This document shows positions 24,009-36,300 of a stretch of 64,000 bases of DNA, piece after piece. Made by a program: the position numbers and the translations under genes. Numbering within the stretch: the stretch's first letter is position 1; each line of letters begins with the position of its first letter. The notes beneath the pieces are model-generated. The model did no database searches and had not been told where the DNA came from. It saw only the letters and a list, made by a program, of their open reading frames with translations. Source of the stretch: Euonymus europaeus (taxonomy: Eukaryota; Streptophyta; Magnoliopsida; Celastrales; Celastraceae); assembly GCA_963580455.1 (NCBI GenBank), contig OY756961.1, forward strand, positions 12,753,001 through 12,817,000. The letters run 5' to 3'.

Positions 24009-24275
24009 GCATCTGTGACAAATATGGCAGCCCAATTTCTGATGGGCTGCATGTGGTTATGGGCTGGACTAGTTGGGTTACCCAATTCTTTGTACACGGT
24101 AGTCATATGGTGGATTAAATAGGGGTTCTAAATTCTGGTTTTATTATGTAAGCCCATGACTTGAAAGGGTAAAAACTTGGAACTTATGGGGGCCTGTCCC
24201 CGTGAGTTGGAATTACTGAGCTTGCTCAGTTTGTATTTGTTTTTTGAACAGTAAATATACATACATCTTCTGATC
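24009..24275 (+). other. 267-bp insert, copy 4
   Basis: First copy of the second sequence lineage: TTCTGATGG, ACTTGG, GGCCTGTCC, ATACATAC. The upstream monomers are the CTTATCGATTTTTTC / GTTGGTC / GTTTGTC series. Confidence 0.85.
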
Positions 24276-25541
24276 AAAAAGTGTACATAGAGCAATTTTG
24301 ATGGTCCGAAGTGGCTCAACTCTCTCTATGGAGGAGCTTTTAACGGTTTTGTCTATTTGTCATAGAAAGTTAGTGTTTTGGCATCGAAATAATCTCTGAA
24401 GCTTATACTCGTAAAATTTAACATATAAGAACAATAAAAATTGTACACCGAGCAATTTTGATGGTCCGAAGTCGCTCAACTCTCTCTATGGAGGAGCTCT
24501 TAACGGTTTTGTCCATTTGTCAAAGAAAGTTGGTGTTTTGGCATCGAAATAATCTAGGAAGCTTATACTCATAAAATTTGACATATAAGAACAATAAAAA
24601 TTGTACACCGAGCAACTTTGATGGTCCGAAGTTGCTCAACTCTCTCTATGGAGGAGCTTTTAACGGTTTTGTCCGTTTGTCATAGAAAGTTAGTGTTTTG
24701 GCATCGAAATAATCTAGGAAGCTTATTCTCGTAAAATTTCACTTAGAAGAACAATAAAAAGTGTACATAGAGAAATTTTGATGATCCGAAGTTGTTCAAC
24801 TCTCTCTATGGAGGAGCTTTTAACGGTTTTATCACATTTGTCATAGAAAGTTGGTGTTTTGGCATCGAAATAATCTAGGAAGCTTATACTCGTAAAATTT
24901 CACATAGAAGAACAATAAAAAGTGTACATAGAGCAATTTTGATGGTCCGAAGTTGGTCAACTCTCTCTATGGAGAAGCTTTTAACGGTTTTGTCCATTTC
25001 TCATAGAAAGTTGGTGTTTTGGCATCGAAATAATCTAGGAAGCTTATTCTCGTAAATTTCACATAGAAGAACAATAAAAAGTGTACAGAGAGCAATTTTG
25101 ATGGTCCGAAGTGGCTCAACTCTCTCTATGGAGGAGCTTTTAACGGTTTTGTCTATTTGTCATAGAAAGTTAGTGTTTTGTCATCGAAATAATCTCTGAA
25201 GCTTATACTCGTAAAATTTAACATATAAGAACAATAAAAATTGTACATCGAGCAATTTTGATGGTCCGAAGTCGCTCAACTCTCTCTATGGAGGAGCTCT
25301 TAACGGTTTTGTCCGTTTGTCATAGAAAGTTGGTGTTTTGGCATCGAAATAATCTAGGAAGCTTATACTCGTAAAATTTCACATAGAAGAACAATAAAAA
25401 GTATACATAGAGCAATTTTGATGGTCCGAAGTTTGTCAACTCTCTCTATGGAGGAGCTTTTAACGGTTTTGTCCATTTCTCATAGAAAGTTGGTGTTTTG
25501 GCATCAAAATAATCTAGGAAGCTTATTCTCGTAAAATTTCA
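24276..25541 (+). repeat. Short satellite block between inserts 4 and 5 (7 monomers) with a deletion junction
   Basis: Only seven intact monomers separate these inserts, the shortest spacing in the window. At about 24,831-24,846 the sequence passes from a GGTTTTATCC-type monomer to one that is found several monomers further on elsewhere, with an extra A at the join (ATCACATTTG). It ends with the AGTATAC monomer at about 25,400. No gene is seen. Confidence 0.75.
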
Positions 25542-25808
25542 GCATCTGTGACAAATATGGCAGCCCAATTTCAGATGGGCTGCATGTGGTTATGGGCTGG
25601 ACTAGTTGGGTTACCCAATTCTTTGTACACGGTAGTCATATGGTGGATTAAATAGGGGTTCTAAATTCTGGTTTTATTATGTAAGCCCATGACTTGAAAG
25701 GGTAAAAACGTGGAACTTATGGGGGCCGGTCCCCGTGAGTTGGAATTACTGAGCTTGCTCAGTTTGTATTTGTTTTTTGAACAGTAAATATACTTACATC
25801 TTCTGAAC
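25542..25808 (+). other. 267-bp insert, copy 5
   Basis: First lineage: TTCAGATGG, ACGTGG, GGCCGGTCC, ATACTTAC. The 3' end reads CTTCTGAAC instead of CTTCTGATC, a change shared only with copy 7. It is preceded by the AGTATAC monomer. Confidence 0.85.
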
Positions 25809-28800
25809 AAAAAGTGTACATAGAGCAATTTTGATGGTCCGAAGTGGCTCAACTCTCTCTATGGAGGAGCTTTTAACGGTTTTGTCTATTTGTCATAGAA
25901 AGTTAGTGTTTTGGCATCGAAATAATCTCTGAAGCTTATACTCGTAAAATTAAACATATAAGAACAATAAAAATTGTACACCGAGCAATTTTGATGGTCC
26001 GAAGTCGCTCAACTCTCTCTATGGAGGAGCTCTTAACGGTTTTCTCCATTTGTCAAAGAAAGTTGGTGTTTTGGCATCGAAATAATCTAGGAAGCTTATA
26101 CTCATAAAATTTGACATATAAGAACAATAAAAATTATATACCGAGCAACTTTGATGGTCTGAAGTTGCTCAACTCTCTCTATGGAGGAGCTTTTAACGGT
26201 TTTGTCCGTTTGTCGTAGAAAGTTAGTGTTTTGGCATCGAAATAATCTAGGAAGCTTATTCTCGTAAAATTTCACTTAGAAGAACAATAAAAAGTGTACA
26301 TAGAGCAATTTTGATGATCCGAAGTTGTTCAACTCTCTCTATGGAGGAGCTTTTAACGGTTTTGTCCATTTGTCATAGATAGTTGGTGTTTTGGCATCGA
26401 AATAATCTAGGAAGGTTATACTCGTAAAATTTCACATAGAAGAACAATAAAAAGTCTATCCCGAACAACTTTGATAGTTCGGAGTTGCTCAACTCTCTCT
26501 ATGGAGGAGCTTTTAACGGTTTTGTCTATTTGTCATAGAAAGTTGGTGTTTTGGCATCGAAATAATGTAGGAAGCTTATACTCGTAAAATTTGACATAGA
26601 AGAATAATAAAAATTTTACACCGAGCAACTTTGATGGACCGAAGTCGCTCAACACTCTCTATTTGAAGAGCTTTTAACGGTTTTGTTCATTTGTCATAGA
26701 AAGTTGGTGTTTTGGCATCGAAATAATCTAGGAAGCTTATACTCGTAAAATTTCACATAGAAGAACAATAAAAAGTGTACATAGAGCAATTTTGATGGTC
26801 CGAAGTTGGTCAACTCTCTCTATGGAGGAGCTTTTAACGGTTTTGTCCATTTGTCATAGAAAGTTGGTGTTTTGGCATCGAAATAATGTAGGAAGCTTAT
26901 ACTCGTAAAATTTGACATAGAAGAATAATAAAAATTGTACACCGAGCAACTTTGATGGACCGAAGTCGCTCAACACTCTCTATTGAAGAGCTTTTAACGG
27001 TTTTGTTCATTTGTCATAGAAAGTTGGTGTTTTGGCATCGAAATAATCTAGGAAGCTTATACTCATAAAATTTGACATATAAGAGCAATAAAAATTGTAC
27101 ACCGAGCAACTTTGATGGTCCGAAGTGGCTCAACTCTCTCTATGGAGGAGCATTTAACGGTTTTGTCTATTTGTCATAGAAAGTTAGTGTTTTGCATTGA
27201 AATAATCTCTGAAGCTTATATTCGTAAAATTTAACTTATAAGAACAATAAAAATTGTACACCGAGCAATTTTGATGGTCCGAAGTCGCTCAACTCTCTCT
27301 TTGGAGGAGCTCTTAACGGATTTGTCCATTTGTCAAAGAAAGTTGGTGTTTTGGCATCGAAATAATCTATGAAGCTTATACTCGTAAAATTTGACATATG
27401 AGAAAAATAAAAATTATACACCGAGTAACTTTGATGGTCCGAAGTTGCTCAACTCTCTCTGTGGAGCAGCTTTTAAAGGTTTTGTCCTTTTGTCATAGAA
27501 AGTTGGTGTTTTGACATCGAAATAATCTAGGAAGCTTATACTCGTAAAATTTCACATAGAAGAACAATAAAAAGTGTACATAGAGCAATATTGATGGTCC
27601 GAAGTTGTTCAACTCTCTCTATGGAGGAGCTTTGAACGGTTTTTTCCATTTGTCATAGATAGTTGGTGTTTTGGCATCGAAATAATCTAGGAAGCTTATA
27701 CTCGTAAAATTTGACGTAGAAGAACAATAAAAATTGTTCACCGAGCAACTTTGATGGTCCGAAGTCGCTCAACTCTCTCTATTGAAGAGCTTTTAACGGT
27801 TTTGTCCATTTGTCATAGAAAGTTGGTGTTTTGGCATCGAAATAATCTAGGAAGGTTATTCTCGTAAAATTTGACATATAAGAGCAATAAAAAGTGTACA
27901 TAGAGCAATTTTGATGGTCCGAAGTTCGTCAACTCTCTCTATGGAGGAGCTTTTAACGGTTTTGTCCATTTCTCATAGAAAGTTGGTGTTTTGGCATCGA
28001 AATAATCTCTGAAGCTTATTCTCGTAAAATTTAACATATAAGAACAATAAAAAGTGTACAGAGAGCAACTTTGATGGTCCGAATTTGCTCAACTCTCTCT
28101 ATGGAGGAGCTCTTAACGGTTTTGTCCATTTGTCAAAGAAAGTTGTTGTTTTGGCATCGAAATAATCTAGGAAGCTTATACTCATAAAATTTGACATATA
28201 AGAACAATAAAAATTGTACACCGAGCAACTTTGATGGTCCAAAGTTGCTCAACTCTCTCTATGGAGGAGCTTTTAACGGTTTTGTCCATTTGTCATAGAA
28301 AGTTGGTGTTTTGGCATCGAAATAATCTAGGAAGCTTATACTCGTAAAATTTCACATAGATGAAAAATAAAAAGTGTACATAGAGCAATTTTGATGGTCC
28401 GAAGTTGTTCAACTCTCTCTATGGAGGACCTTTGAATGGTTTTTTCCATTTGTCATACATAGTTGGTGTTTTGGTATCGAAATAATCTAGGAAGCTTATA
28501 CTCGTAAAATTTCACATAGAAGAACAATAAAAAGTCTATCCCGAACAACTTTGATAGTTCGGAGTTGCTCAACAATCTATATGGAGGAGCTTTTAACGGT
28601 TTTGTCTATTTGTCATAGAAAGTTGGTGTTTTGGCATCGAAATAATGTAGGAAGCTTATACTCGTAAAATTTGACATAGAAGAACAATAAAAATTGTACA
28701 CCGAGCAACTTTGATGGTCCGAATTCGCTCAACTCTCTCTATGGAGGAGCTCTTAACGGTTTTGTCCATTTGTCAAAGAAAGTTGGTGTTTGGCATCGAA

Positions 28801-29473
28801 ATAATCTAGGAAGCTTATACTCATAAAATTTGACATATAAGAGCAATAAAAATTGTACACCGAGCAACTTTGATGGTCCGAAGTGGCTCAACTCTCTCTA
28901 TGGAGGAGCTCTTATCGATTTTTTCTATTTGTCATAGAAAGTTGGTGTTTTGGCATCGAAATAATCAAGGAAGCTTATAATCGTAAAATTTGACATATAA
29001 GAGCAATAAAAATTGTACACCGAGCAACTTTGATGGTCCGAAGTTGGTCAACTCTCTCTATGGAGGAGCTCTTAACGGTTTTGTCCATTTGTCAAAGAAA
29101 GTTGGTGTTTTGGCATCGAAATAATCTAGGAAGCTTATACTCGTAAAATTTCACATAGAAGAACAATAAAAAGTGTACATAGAGCAATTTTGATGGTCCG
29201 AAGTTGGTCAACTCTCTCTATGGAGGAGCTTTTAATGGTTTTGTCCGTTTGTCATAGAAAGTTGGTGTTTTGGCATCGAAATAATCTAGGAAGCTTATAC
29301 TCGTAAAATTTCACATAGAAGAACAATAAAAAGTGTACATAGAGCAATTTTGATGGTCCGAAGTTTGTCAACTCTCTCTATGGAGGAGCTTTTAACGGTT
29401 CTGTCCATTTCTCATAGAAAGTTGGTGTTTTGGCATCAAAATAATCTAGGAAGCTTATTCTCGTAAAATTTCA
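25809..29473 (+). repeat. Satellite block between inserts 5 and 6 (22 monomers), short form of the 5.85-kb HOR
   Basis: The start matches 33,353 onward, and from about 26,411 (GGAAGGTTATAC) it matches 35,876-38,935 at an offset of about 9,464. It is thus the 5.85-kb unit with 12 monomers absent, the change of register lying between about 26,160 and 26,411. No gene is seen. Confidence 0.78.
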
Positions 29474-29740
29474 GCATCTGTGACAAATATGGCAGCCCAA
29501 TTTCTGATGGGCTGCATGTGGTTATGGGCTGGACTAGTTGGGTTACCCAATTCTTTGTACACGGTAGTCATATGGTGGATTAAATAGGGGTTCTAAATTC
29601 TGGTTTTATTATGTAAGCCCATGACTTGAAAGGGTAAAAACTTGGAACTTATGGGGGCCGGTCCCCGTGAGTTGGAATTACTGAGCTTGCTCAGTTTGTA
29701 TTTGTTTTTTGAACAGTAAATATACATACATCTTCTGATC
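29474..29740 (+). other. 267-bp insert, copy 6
   Basis: Second lineage at its ends (TTCTGATGG, ATACATAC) and ACTTGG, but with GGCCGGTCC as in the first lineage. This mixture may be a conversion tract or a recurrent change. Confidence 0.85.
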
Positions 29741-30624
29741 AAAAAGTGTACATAGAGCAATTTTGATGGTCCGAAGTGGCTCAACTCTCTCTATGGAGGA
29801 GCTTTTAACGGTTTTGTCTATTTGTCATAGAAAGTTAGTGTTTTGGCATCGAAATAATCTCTGAAGCTTATACTCGTAAAATTAAACATATAAGAACAAT
29901 AAAAATTGTACACCGAGCAATTTTGATGGTCCGAAGTCGCTCAACTCTCTCTATGGAGGAGCTCTTAACGGTTTTCTCCATTTGTCAAAGAAAGTTGGTG
30001 TTTTGGCATCGAAATAATCTAGGAAGCTTATACTCATAAAATTTGACATATAAGAACAATAAAAATTGTACACCGAGCAACTTTGATGGTCTGAAGTTGC
30101 TCAACTCTCTCTATGGAGGAGCTTTTAACGGTTTTGTCCGTTTGTCGTAGAAAGTTAGTGTTTTGGCATCGAAATAATCTAGGAAGCTTATTCTCGTAAA
30201 ATTTCACTTAGAAGAACAATAAAAAGTGTACATAGAGCAATTTTGATGATCCGAAGTTGTTCAACTCTCTCTATGGAGGAGCTTTTAACGGTTTTGTCCA
30301 TTTGTCATAGATAGTTGGTGTTTTGGCATCGAAATAATCTAGGAAGCTTATACTCGTAAAATTTCACATAGAAGAACAATAAAAAGTCTATCCCGAACAA
30401 CTTTGATAGTTCGGAGTTGCTCAACTCTCTCTATGGAGGAGCTTTTAACGGTTTTGTCTATTTGTCATAGAAAGTTGGTGTTTTGGCTTCGAAATAATGT
30501 AGGAAGCTTATACTCGTAAAATTTGACATAGAAGAATAATAAAAATTGTACACCGAGCAACTTTGATGGACCGAAGTCGCTCAACAATCTCTATTGAAGA
30601 GCTTTTAACGGTTTTGTTCATTTG

Positions 30625-30944
30625 TCATAGAAAGTTGGTGTTTTGGCATCGAAATAATCTAGGAAGCTTATACTCATAAAATTTGACATATAAGAGCAAT
30701 AAAAATTGTACACCGAGCAACTTTGATGGTCCGAAGTCGCTCAACTCTCTCTTTGGAGGAGCTCTTAACGGATTTGTCCATTTGTCAAAGAAAGTTGGTG
30801 TTTTGGCATCGAAATAATCTAGGAAGCTTATACTCATAAAATTTGACATATAAGAGCAATAAAAATTGTACACCGAGCAACTTTGATGGTCCGAAGTCGC
30901 TCAACTCTCTCTTTGGAGGAGCTCTTAACGGATTTGTCCATTTA
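30625..30944 (+). repeat. Single-monomer (160-bp) recent duplication
   Basis: 30,625-30,784 and 30,785-30,944 are almost identical, including the rare CTCTCTTTGGAGG and AACGGATTTGTCC bases. They differ mainly at CATAG/CAAAG near the start. The corresponding place in the 5.85-kb HOR (34,237 onward) has only one such monomer, so the extra copy is local. Confidence 0.8.
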
Positions 30945-30950
30945 TCAAAG

Positions 30951-32538
30951 AAAGTTGGTGTTTTGGCATCGAAATAATCTAGGAAGCTTATACTCATAAA
31001 ATTTGACAAATAAGAACAATAAAAATTGTACACCGAGCAACTTTGATGGTCCGAAGTTGCTCAACTCTCTCTATGGAGGAGCTTTTAACGGTTTTGTCCG
31101 TTTGTCATAGAAAGTTAGTGTTTTGGCATCGAAATAATCTAGGAAGCTTATTCTCGTAAAATTTCACTTAGAAGAACAATAAAAAGTGTACATAGAGAAA
31201 TTTTGATGATCCGAAGTTGTTCAACTCTCTCTATGGAGGAGCTTTTAACGGTTTTATCCATTTGTCATAGATAGTTGGTGTTTTGGCATCGAAATAATCT
31301 AGGAAGCTTATACTCGTAAAATTTCATATAGAAGAACAGTAAAAAGTCTATCCCGAACAACTTTGATAGTTCGGAGTTGCTCAACTCTCTCTATGGAGGA
31401 GCTTTTAACGGTTTTGTCTATTTGTCATAGAAAGTTGGTGTTTTGGCATCGAAATAATGTAGGAAGCTTATACTCGTAAAATTTGACATAGAAGAATAAT
31501 AAAAATTGTACACCGAGCAACTTTGATGGACCGAAGTCGCTCAACACTCTCTATTGAAGAGCTTTTAACGGTTTTGTTCATTTGTCATAGAAAGTTGGTG
31601 TTTTGGCATCGAAATAATCTGGGAAGCTTATACTCGTAAAATTTCACATAGAAGAACAATAAAAAGTGTACATAGAGCAATTTTGATGGTCCGAAGTTGG
31701 TCAACTCTCTCTATGGAGAAGCTTTTAACGGTTTTGTCCGTTTGTCATAGAAAGTTGGTGTTTTGGCATCGAAATAATCTAGGAAGCTTATACTCATAAA
31801 ATTTGACAAATAAGAACAATAAAAATTGTACACCGAGCAACTTTGATGGTCCGAAGTTGCTCAACTCTCTCTATGGAGGAGCTTTTAACGGTTTTGTCCG
31901 TTTGTCATAGAAAGTTAGTGTTTTGGCATCGAAATAATCTAGGAAGCTTATTCTCGTAAAATTTCACTTAGAAGAACAATAAAAAGTGTACATAGAGAAA
32001 TTTTGATGATCCGAAGTTGTTCAACTCTCTCTATGGAGGAGCTTTTAACGGTTTTATCCATTTGTCATAGATAGTTGGTGTTTTGGCATCGAAATAATCT
32101 AGGAAGCTTATACTCGTAAAATTTCATATAGAAGAACAGTAAAAAGTCTATCCCGAACAACTTTGATAGTTCGGAGTTGCTCAACTCTCTCTATGGAGGA
32201 GCTTTTAACGGTTTTGTCTATTTGTCATAGAAAGTTGGTGTTTTGGCATCGAAATAATGTAGGAAGCTTATACTCGTAAAATTTGACATAGAAGAATAAT
32301 AAAAATTGTACACCGAGCAACTTTGATGGACCGAAGTCGCTCAACACTCTCTATTGAAGAGCTTTTAACGGTTTTGTTCATTTGTCATAGAAAGTTGGTG
32401 TTTTGGCATCGAAATAATCTGGGAAGCTTATACTCGTAAAATTTCACATAGAAGAACAATAAAAAGTGTACATAGAGCAATTTTGATGGTCCGAAGTTGG
32501 TCAACTCTCTCTATGGAGAAGCTTTTAACGGTTTTGTC
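30951..32538 (+). repeat. 800-bp (5-monomer) recent tandem duplication
   Basis: About 30,951-31,738 and 31,751-32,538 match at an offset of exactly 800 bp, sharing private changes: GACAAATAAG (31,006 and 31,806), TTTCATATAG with AACAGTAAAAAG (31,322 and 32,122) and AATCTGGGAAGC (about 31,617 and 32,417). They part at GTCCGTTTGTC versus GTCCATTTCTC. Confidence 0.83.
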
Positions 32539-33085
32539 CATTTCTCATAGAAAGTTGGTGTTTTGGCATCGAAATAATCTAGGAAGCTTATTCTCGTAAA
32601 TTTCACATAGAAGAACAATAAAAAGTGTACAGAGAGCAATTTTGATGGTCCGAAGTGGCTCAACTCTCTCTATGGAGGAGCTTTTAACGGTTTTGTCTAT
32701 TTGTCATAGAAAGTTAGTGTTTTGTCATCGAAATAATCTCTGAAGCTTATACTCGTAAAATTTAACATATAAGAACAATAAAAATTGTACATCGAGCAAT
32801 TTTGATGGTCCGAAGTCGCTCAACTCTCTCTATGGAGGAGCTCTTAACGGTTTTGTCCGTTTGTCATAGAAAGTTGGTGTTTTGGCATCGAAATAATCTA
32901 GGAAGCTTATACTCGTAAAATTTCACATAGAAGAACAATAAAAAGTATACATAGAGCAATTTTGATGGTCCGAAGTTTGTCAACTCTCTCTATGGAGGAG
33001 CTTTTAACGGTTTTGTCCATTTCTCATAGAAAGTTGGTGTTTTGGCATCAAAATAATCTAGGAAGCTTATTCTCGTAAAATTTCA

Positions 33086-33352
33086 GCATCTGTGACAAAT
33101 ATGGCAGCCCAATTTCAGATGGGCTGCATGTGGTTATGGGCTGGACTAGTTGGGTTACCCAATTCTTTGTACACGGTAGTCATATGGTGGATTAAATAGG
33201 GGTTCTAAATTCTGGTTTTATTATGTAAGCCCATGACTTGAAAGGGTAAAAACGTGGAACTTATGGGGGCCGGTCCCCGTGAGTTGGAATTACTGAGCTT
33301 GCTCAGTTTGTATTTGTTTTTTGAACAGTAAATATACTTACATCTTCTGAAC
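33086..33352 (+). other. 267-bp insert, copy 7
   Basis: First lineage, with the CTTCTGAAC end shared with copy 5. Other bases: TTCAGATGG, ACGTGG, GGCCGGTCC, ATACTTAC. It opens the first 5.85-kb HOR copy and is preceded by the AGTATAC monomer. Confidence 0.85.
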
Positions 33353-36300
33353 AAAAAGTGTACATAGAGCAATTTTGATGGTCCGAAGTGGCTCAACTCT
33401 CTCTATGGAGGAGCTTTTAACGGTTTTGTCTATTTGTCATAGAAAGTTAGTGTTTTGGCATCGAAATAATCTCTGAAGCTTATACTCGTAAAATTAAACA
33501 TATAAGAACAATAAAAATTGTACACCGAGCAATTTTGATGGTCCGAAGTCGCTCAACTCTCTCTATGGAGGAGCTCTTAACGGTTTTCTCCATTTGTCAA
33601 AGAAAGTTGGTGTTTTGGCATCGAAATAATCTAGGAAGCTTATACTCATAAAATTTGACATATAAGAACAATAAAAATTGTACACCGAGCAACTTTGATG
33701 GTCTGAAGTTGCTCAACTCTCTCTATGGAGGAGCTTTTAACGGTTTTGTCCGTTTGTCATAGAAAGTTAGTGTTTTGGCATCGAAATAATCTAGGAAGCT
33801 TATTCTCGTAAAATTTCACTTAGAAGAACAATAAAAAGTGTACATAGAGCAATTTTGATGATCCGAAGTTGTTCAACTCTCTCTATGGAGGAGCTTTTAA
33901 CGGTTTTATCCATTTGTCATAGATAGTTGGTGTTTTGGCATCGAAATAATCTAGGAAGCTTATACTCCTAAAATTTCACATAGAAGAACAATAAAAAGTC
34001 TATCCCGAACAACTTTGATAGTTCGGAGTTGCTCAACTCTCTCTATGGAGGAGCTTTTAACGGTTTTGTCTATTTGTCATAGAAAGTTGGTGTTTTGGCT
34101 TCGAAATAATGTAGGAAGCTTATACTCGTAAAATTTGACATAGAAGAATAATAAAAATTGTACACCGAGCAACTTTGATGGACCGAAGTCGCTCAACAAT
34201 CTCTATTGAAGAGCTTTTAACGGTTTTGTTCATTTGTCATAGAAAGTTGGTGTTTTGGCATCGAAATAATCTAGGAAGCTTATACTCATAAAATTTGACA
34301 TATAAGAGCAATAAAAATTGTACACCGAGCAACTTTGATGGTCCGAAGTCGCTCAACTCTCTCTTTGGAGGAGCTCTTAACGGATTTGTCCATTTGTCAA
34401 AGAAAGTTGGTGTTTTGGCATCGAAATAATCTAGGAAGCTTATACTCATAAAATTTGACATATAAGAACAATAAAAATTGTACACCGAGCAACTTTGATG
34501 GTCCGAAGTCGCTCAACTCTCTCTATGGAGGAGCTCTTAACGGTTTTGTCCATTTGTCAAAGAAAGTTGGTGTTATGCCATCGAAATAATCTAGGAAGCT
34601 TATACTCATAAAATTTGACATATAAGAACAATAAAAATTGTACACCGAGCAACTTTGATGGTCCGAAGTTGCTCAACTCTCTCCATGGAGGAGCTTTTAA
34701 CGGTTTTGTCCGTTTGTCATAGAAAGTTAGTGTTTTGGCATCGAAATAATCTAGGAAGCTTATTCTCATAAAATTTCACTTAGAAGAACAATAAAAAGTG
34801 TACATAGAGCAATTTTGATGATCCGAAGTTGTTCAACTCTCTCTATGGAGTAGCTTTTAACGGTTTGGTCCATTTGTCATAGATAGTTGGTGTTTTGGCA
34901 TCGAAATAATCTAGGAAGCTTATACTCGTAAAATTTCAAATAGAAGAACAATAAAAAGTCTATCCCGAACAACTTTGATAGTTCGGAGTTGCTTAACTCT
35001 CTCTATGGAGGAGCTTTTAACGGTTTTGTCTATTTGTCATAGAAAGTTGGTGTTTTGGCGTCGAAATAATGTAGGAAGCTTATACTCGTAAAATTTGACA
35101 TAGAAGAATAATAAAAATTGTACACCGAGCAACTTTGATGGTCCGAAGTCGCTCAACACTCTCTATTGAAGAGCTTTTAACGGTTTTGTTCATTTGTCAT
35201 AGAAAGTTGGTGTTTTTGCATCGAAATAATCTAGGAAGGTTATACTCATAAAATTTGACATAGAAGAACAGTAAAAAGTGTACATAGAGCAATTTTAATG
35301 GTCCGAAGTGGCTCAACTCTCTCTATGGAGGAGCTTTTAACGGTTTTGTCTATTTGTCATAGAAAGTTAGTGTTTTCGCATCGAAATAATCTCTGAAGCT
35401 TATACTCGTAAAATTTAACATATAAGAACAATAAAAATTGTACACCGAGCAATTTTGATGGTCCGAAGTCGCTCAACTCTCTCTATGTAGGAGCTCTTAA
35501 CGGTTTTGTCCATTTGTCAAAGAAAGTTGGTGTTTTGGCATCGAAATAATCTAGGAAGCTTATACTCATAAAATTTGACATATAAGGACAATAAAAATTG
35601 TACACCGAGCAACTTTGATGGTCCGAAGTTGCTCAACTCTCTCTATGGAGGAGCTTTTAATGGTTTTGTCCGTTTGTCATAGAAAGTTAGTGTTTTGGCA
35701 TCAAAATAATCTAGGAAGCTTATTCTCGTAAAATTTCACTTAGAAGAACAATAAAAAGTGTACATAGAGCAATTTTGATGATCCGAAGTTGTTCAACTCT
35801 CTCTATGGAGGAGCTTTTAACGGTTTTGTCCATTTGTCATAGATAGTTGGTGTTTTGGCATCGAAATAATCTAGGAAGGTTATACTCGTAAAATTTCACA
35901 TAGAAGAACAATAAAAAGTCTATCCCGAACAACTTTGATAGTTCGGAGTTGCTCAACTCTCTCTATGGAGGAGCTTTTAACGGTTTTGTCTATTTGTCAT
36001 AGAAAGTTGGTGTTTTGGCATCGAAATAATGTAGGAAGCTTATACTCGTAAAATTTGACATAGAAGAATAATAAAAATTGTACACCGAGCAACTTTGATG
36101 GACCGAAGTCGCTCAACACTCTCTATTTGAAGAGCTTTTAACGGTTTTGTTCATTTGTCATAGAAAGTTGGTGTTTTGGCATCGAAATAATCTAGGAAGC
36201 TTATACTCGTAAAATTTCACATAGAAGAACAATAAAAAGTGTACATAGAGCAATTTTGATGGTCCGAAGTTGGTCAACTCTCTCTATAGAGGAGCTTTTA

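Larger units (their letters stand above)
29741..33085 (+). repeat. Satellite block between inserts 6 and 7 (20 monomers)
   Basis: The first 1.2 kb matches 33,353-34,556 at an offset of 3,612. Then follow a single-monomer duplication and an 800-bp duplication (below), and the block closes with the AGTATAC monomer at about 32,945. No gene is seen. Confidence 0.8.

Noticed and set aside
30625..30873. 82-, 76-, 70- and 61-codon minus-strand open frames in pure satellite (for example here, 17386-17598, 19307-19555, 34557-34769, 61739-61969)
   Set aside because: Chance frames spanning one to one and a half monomers where stops happen to be absent; their proteins are translations of the repeat, with no start or domain support.
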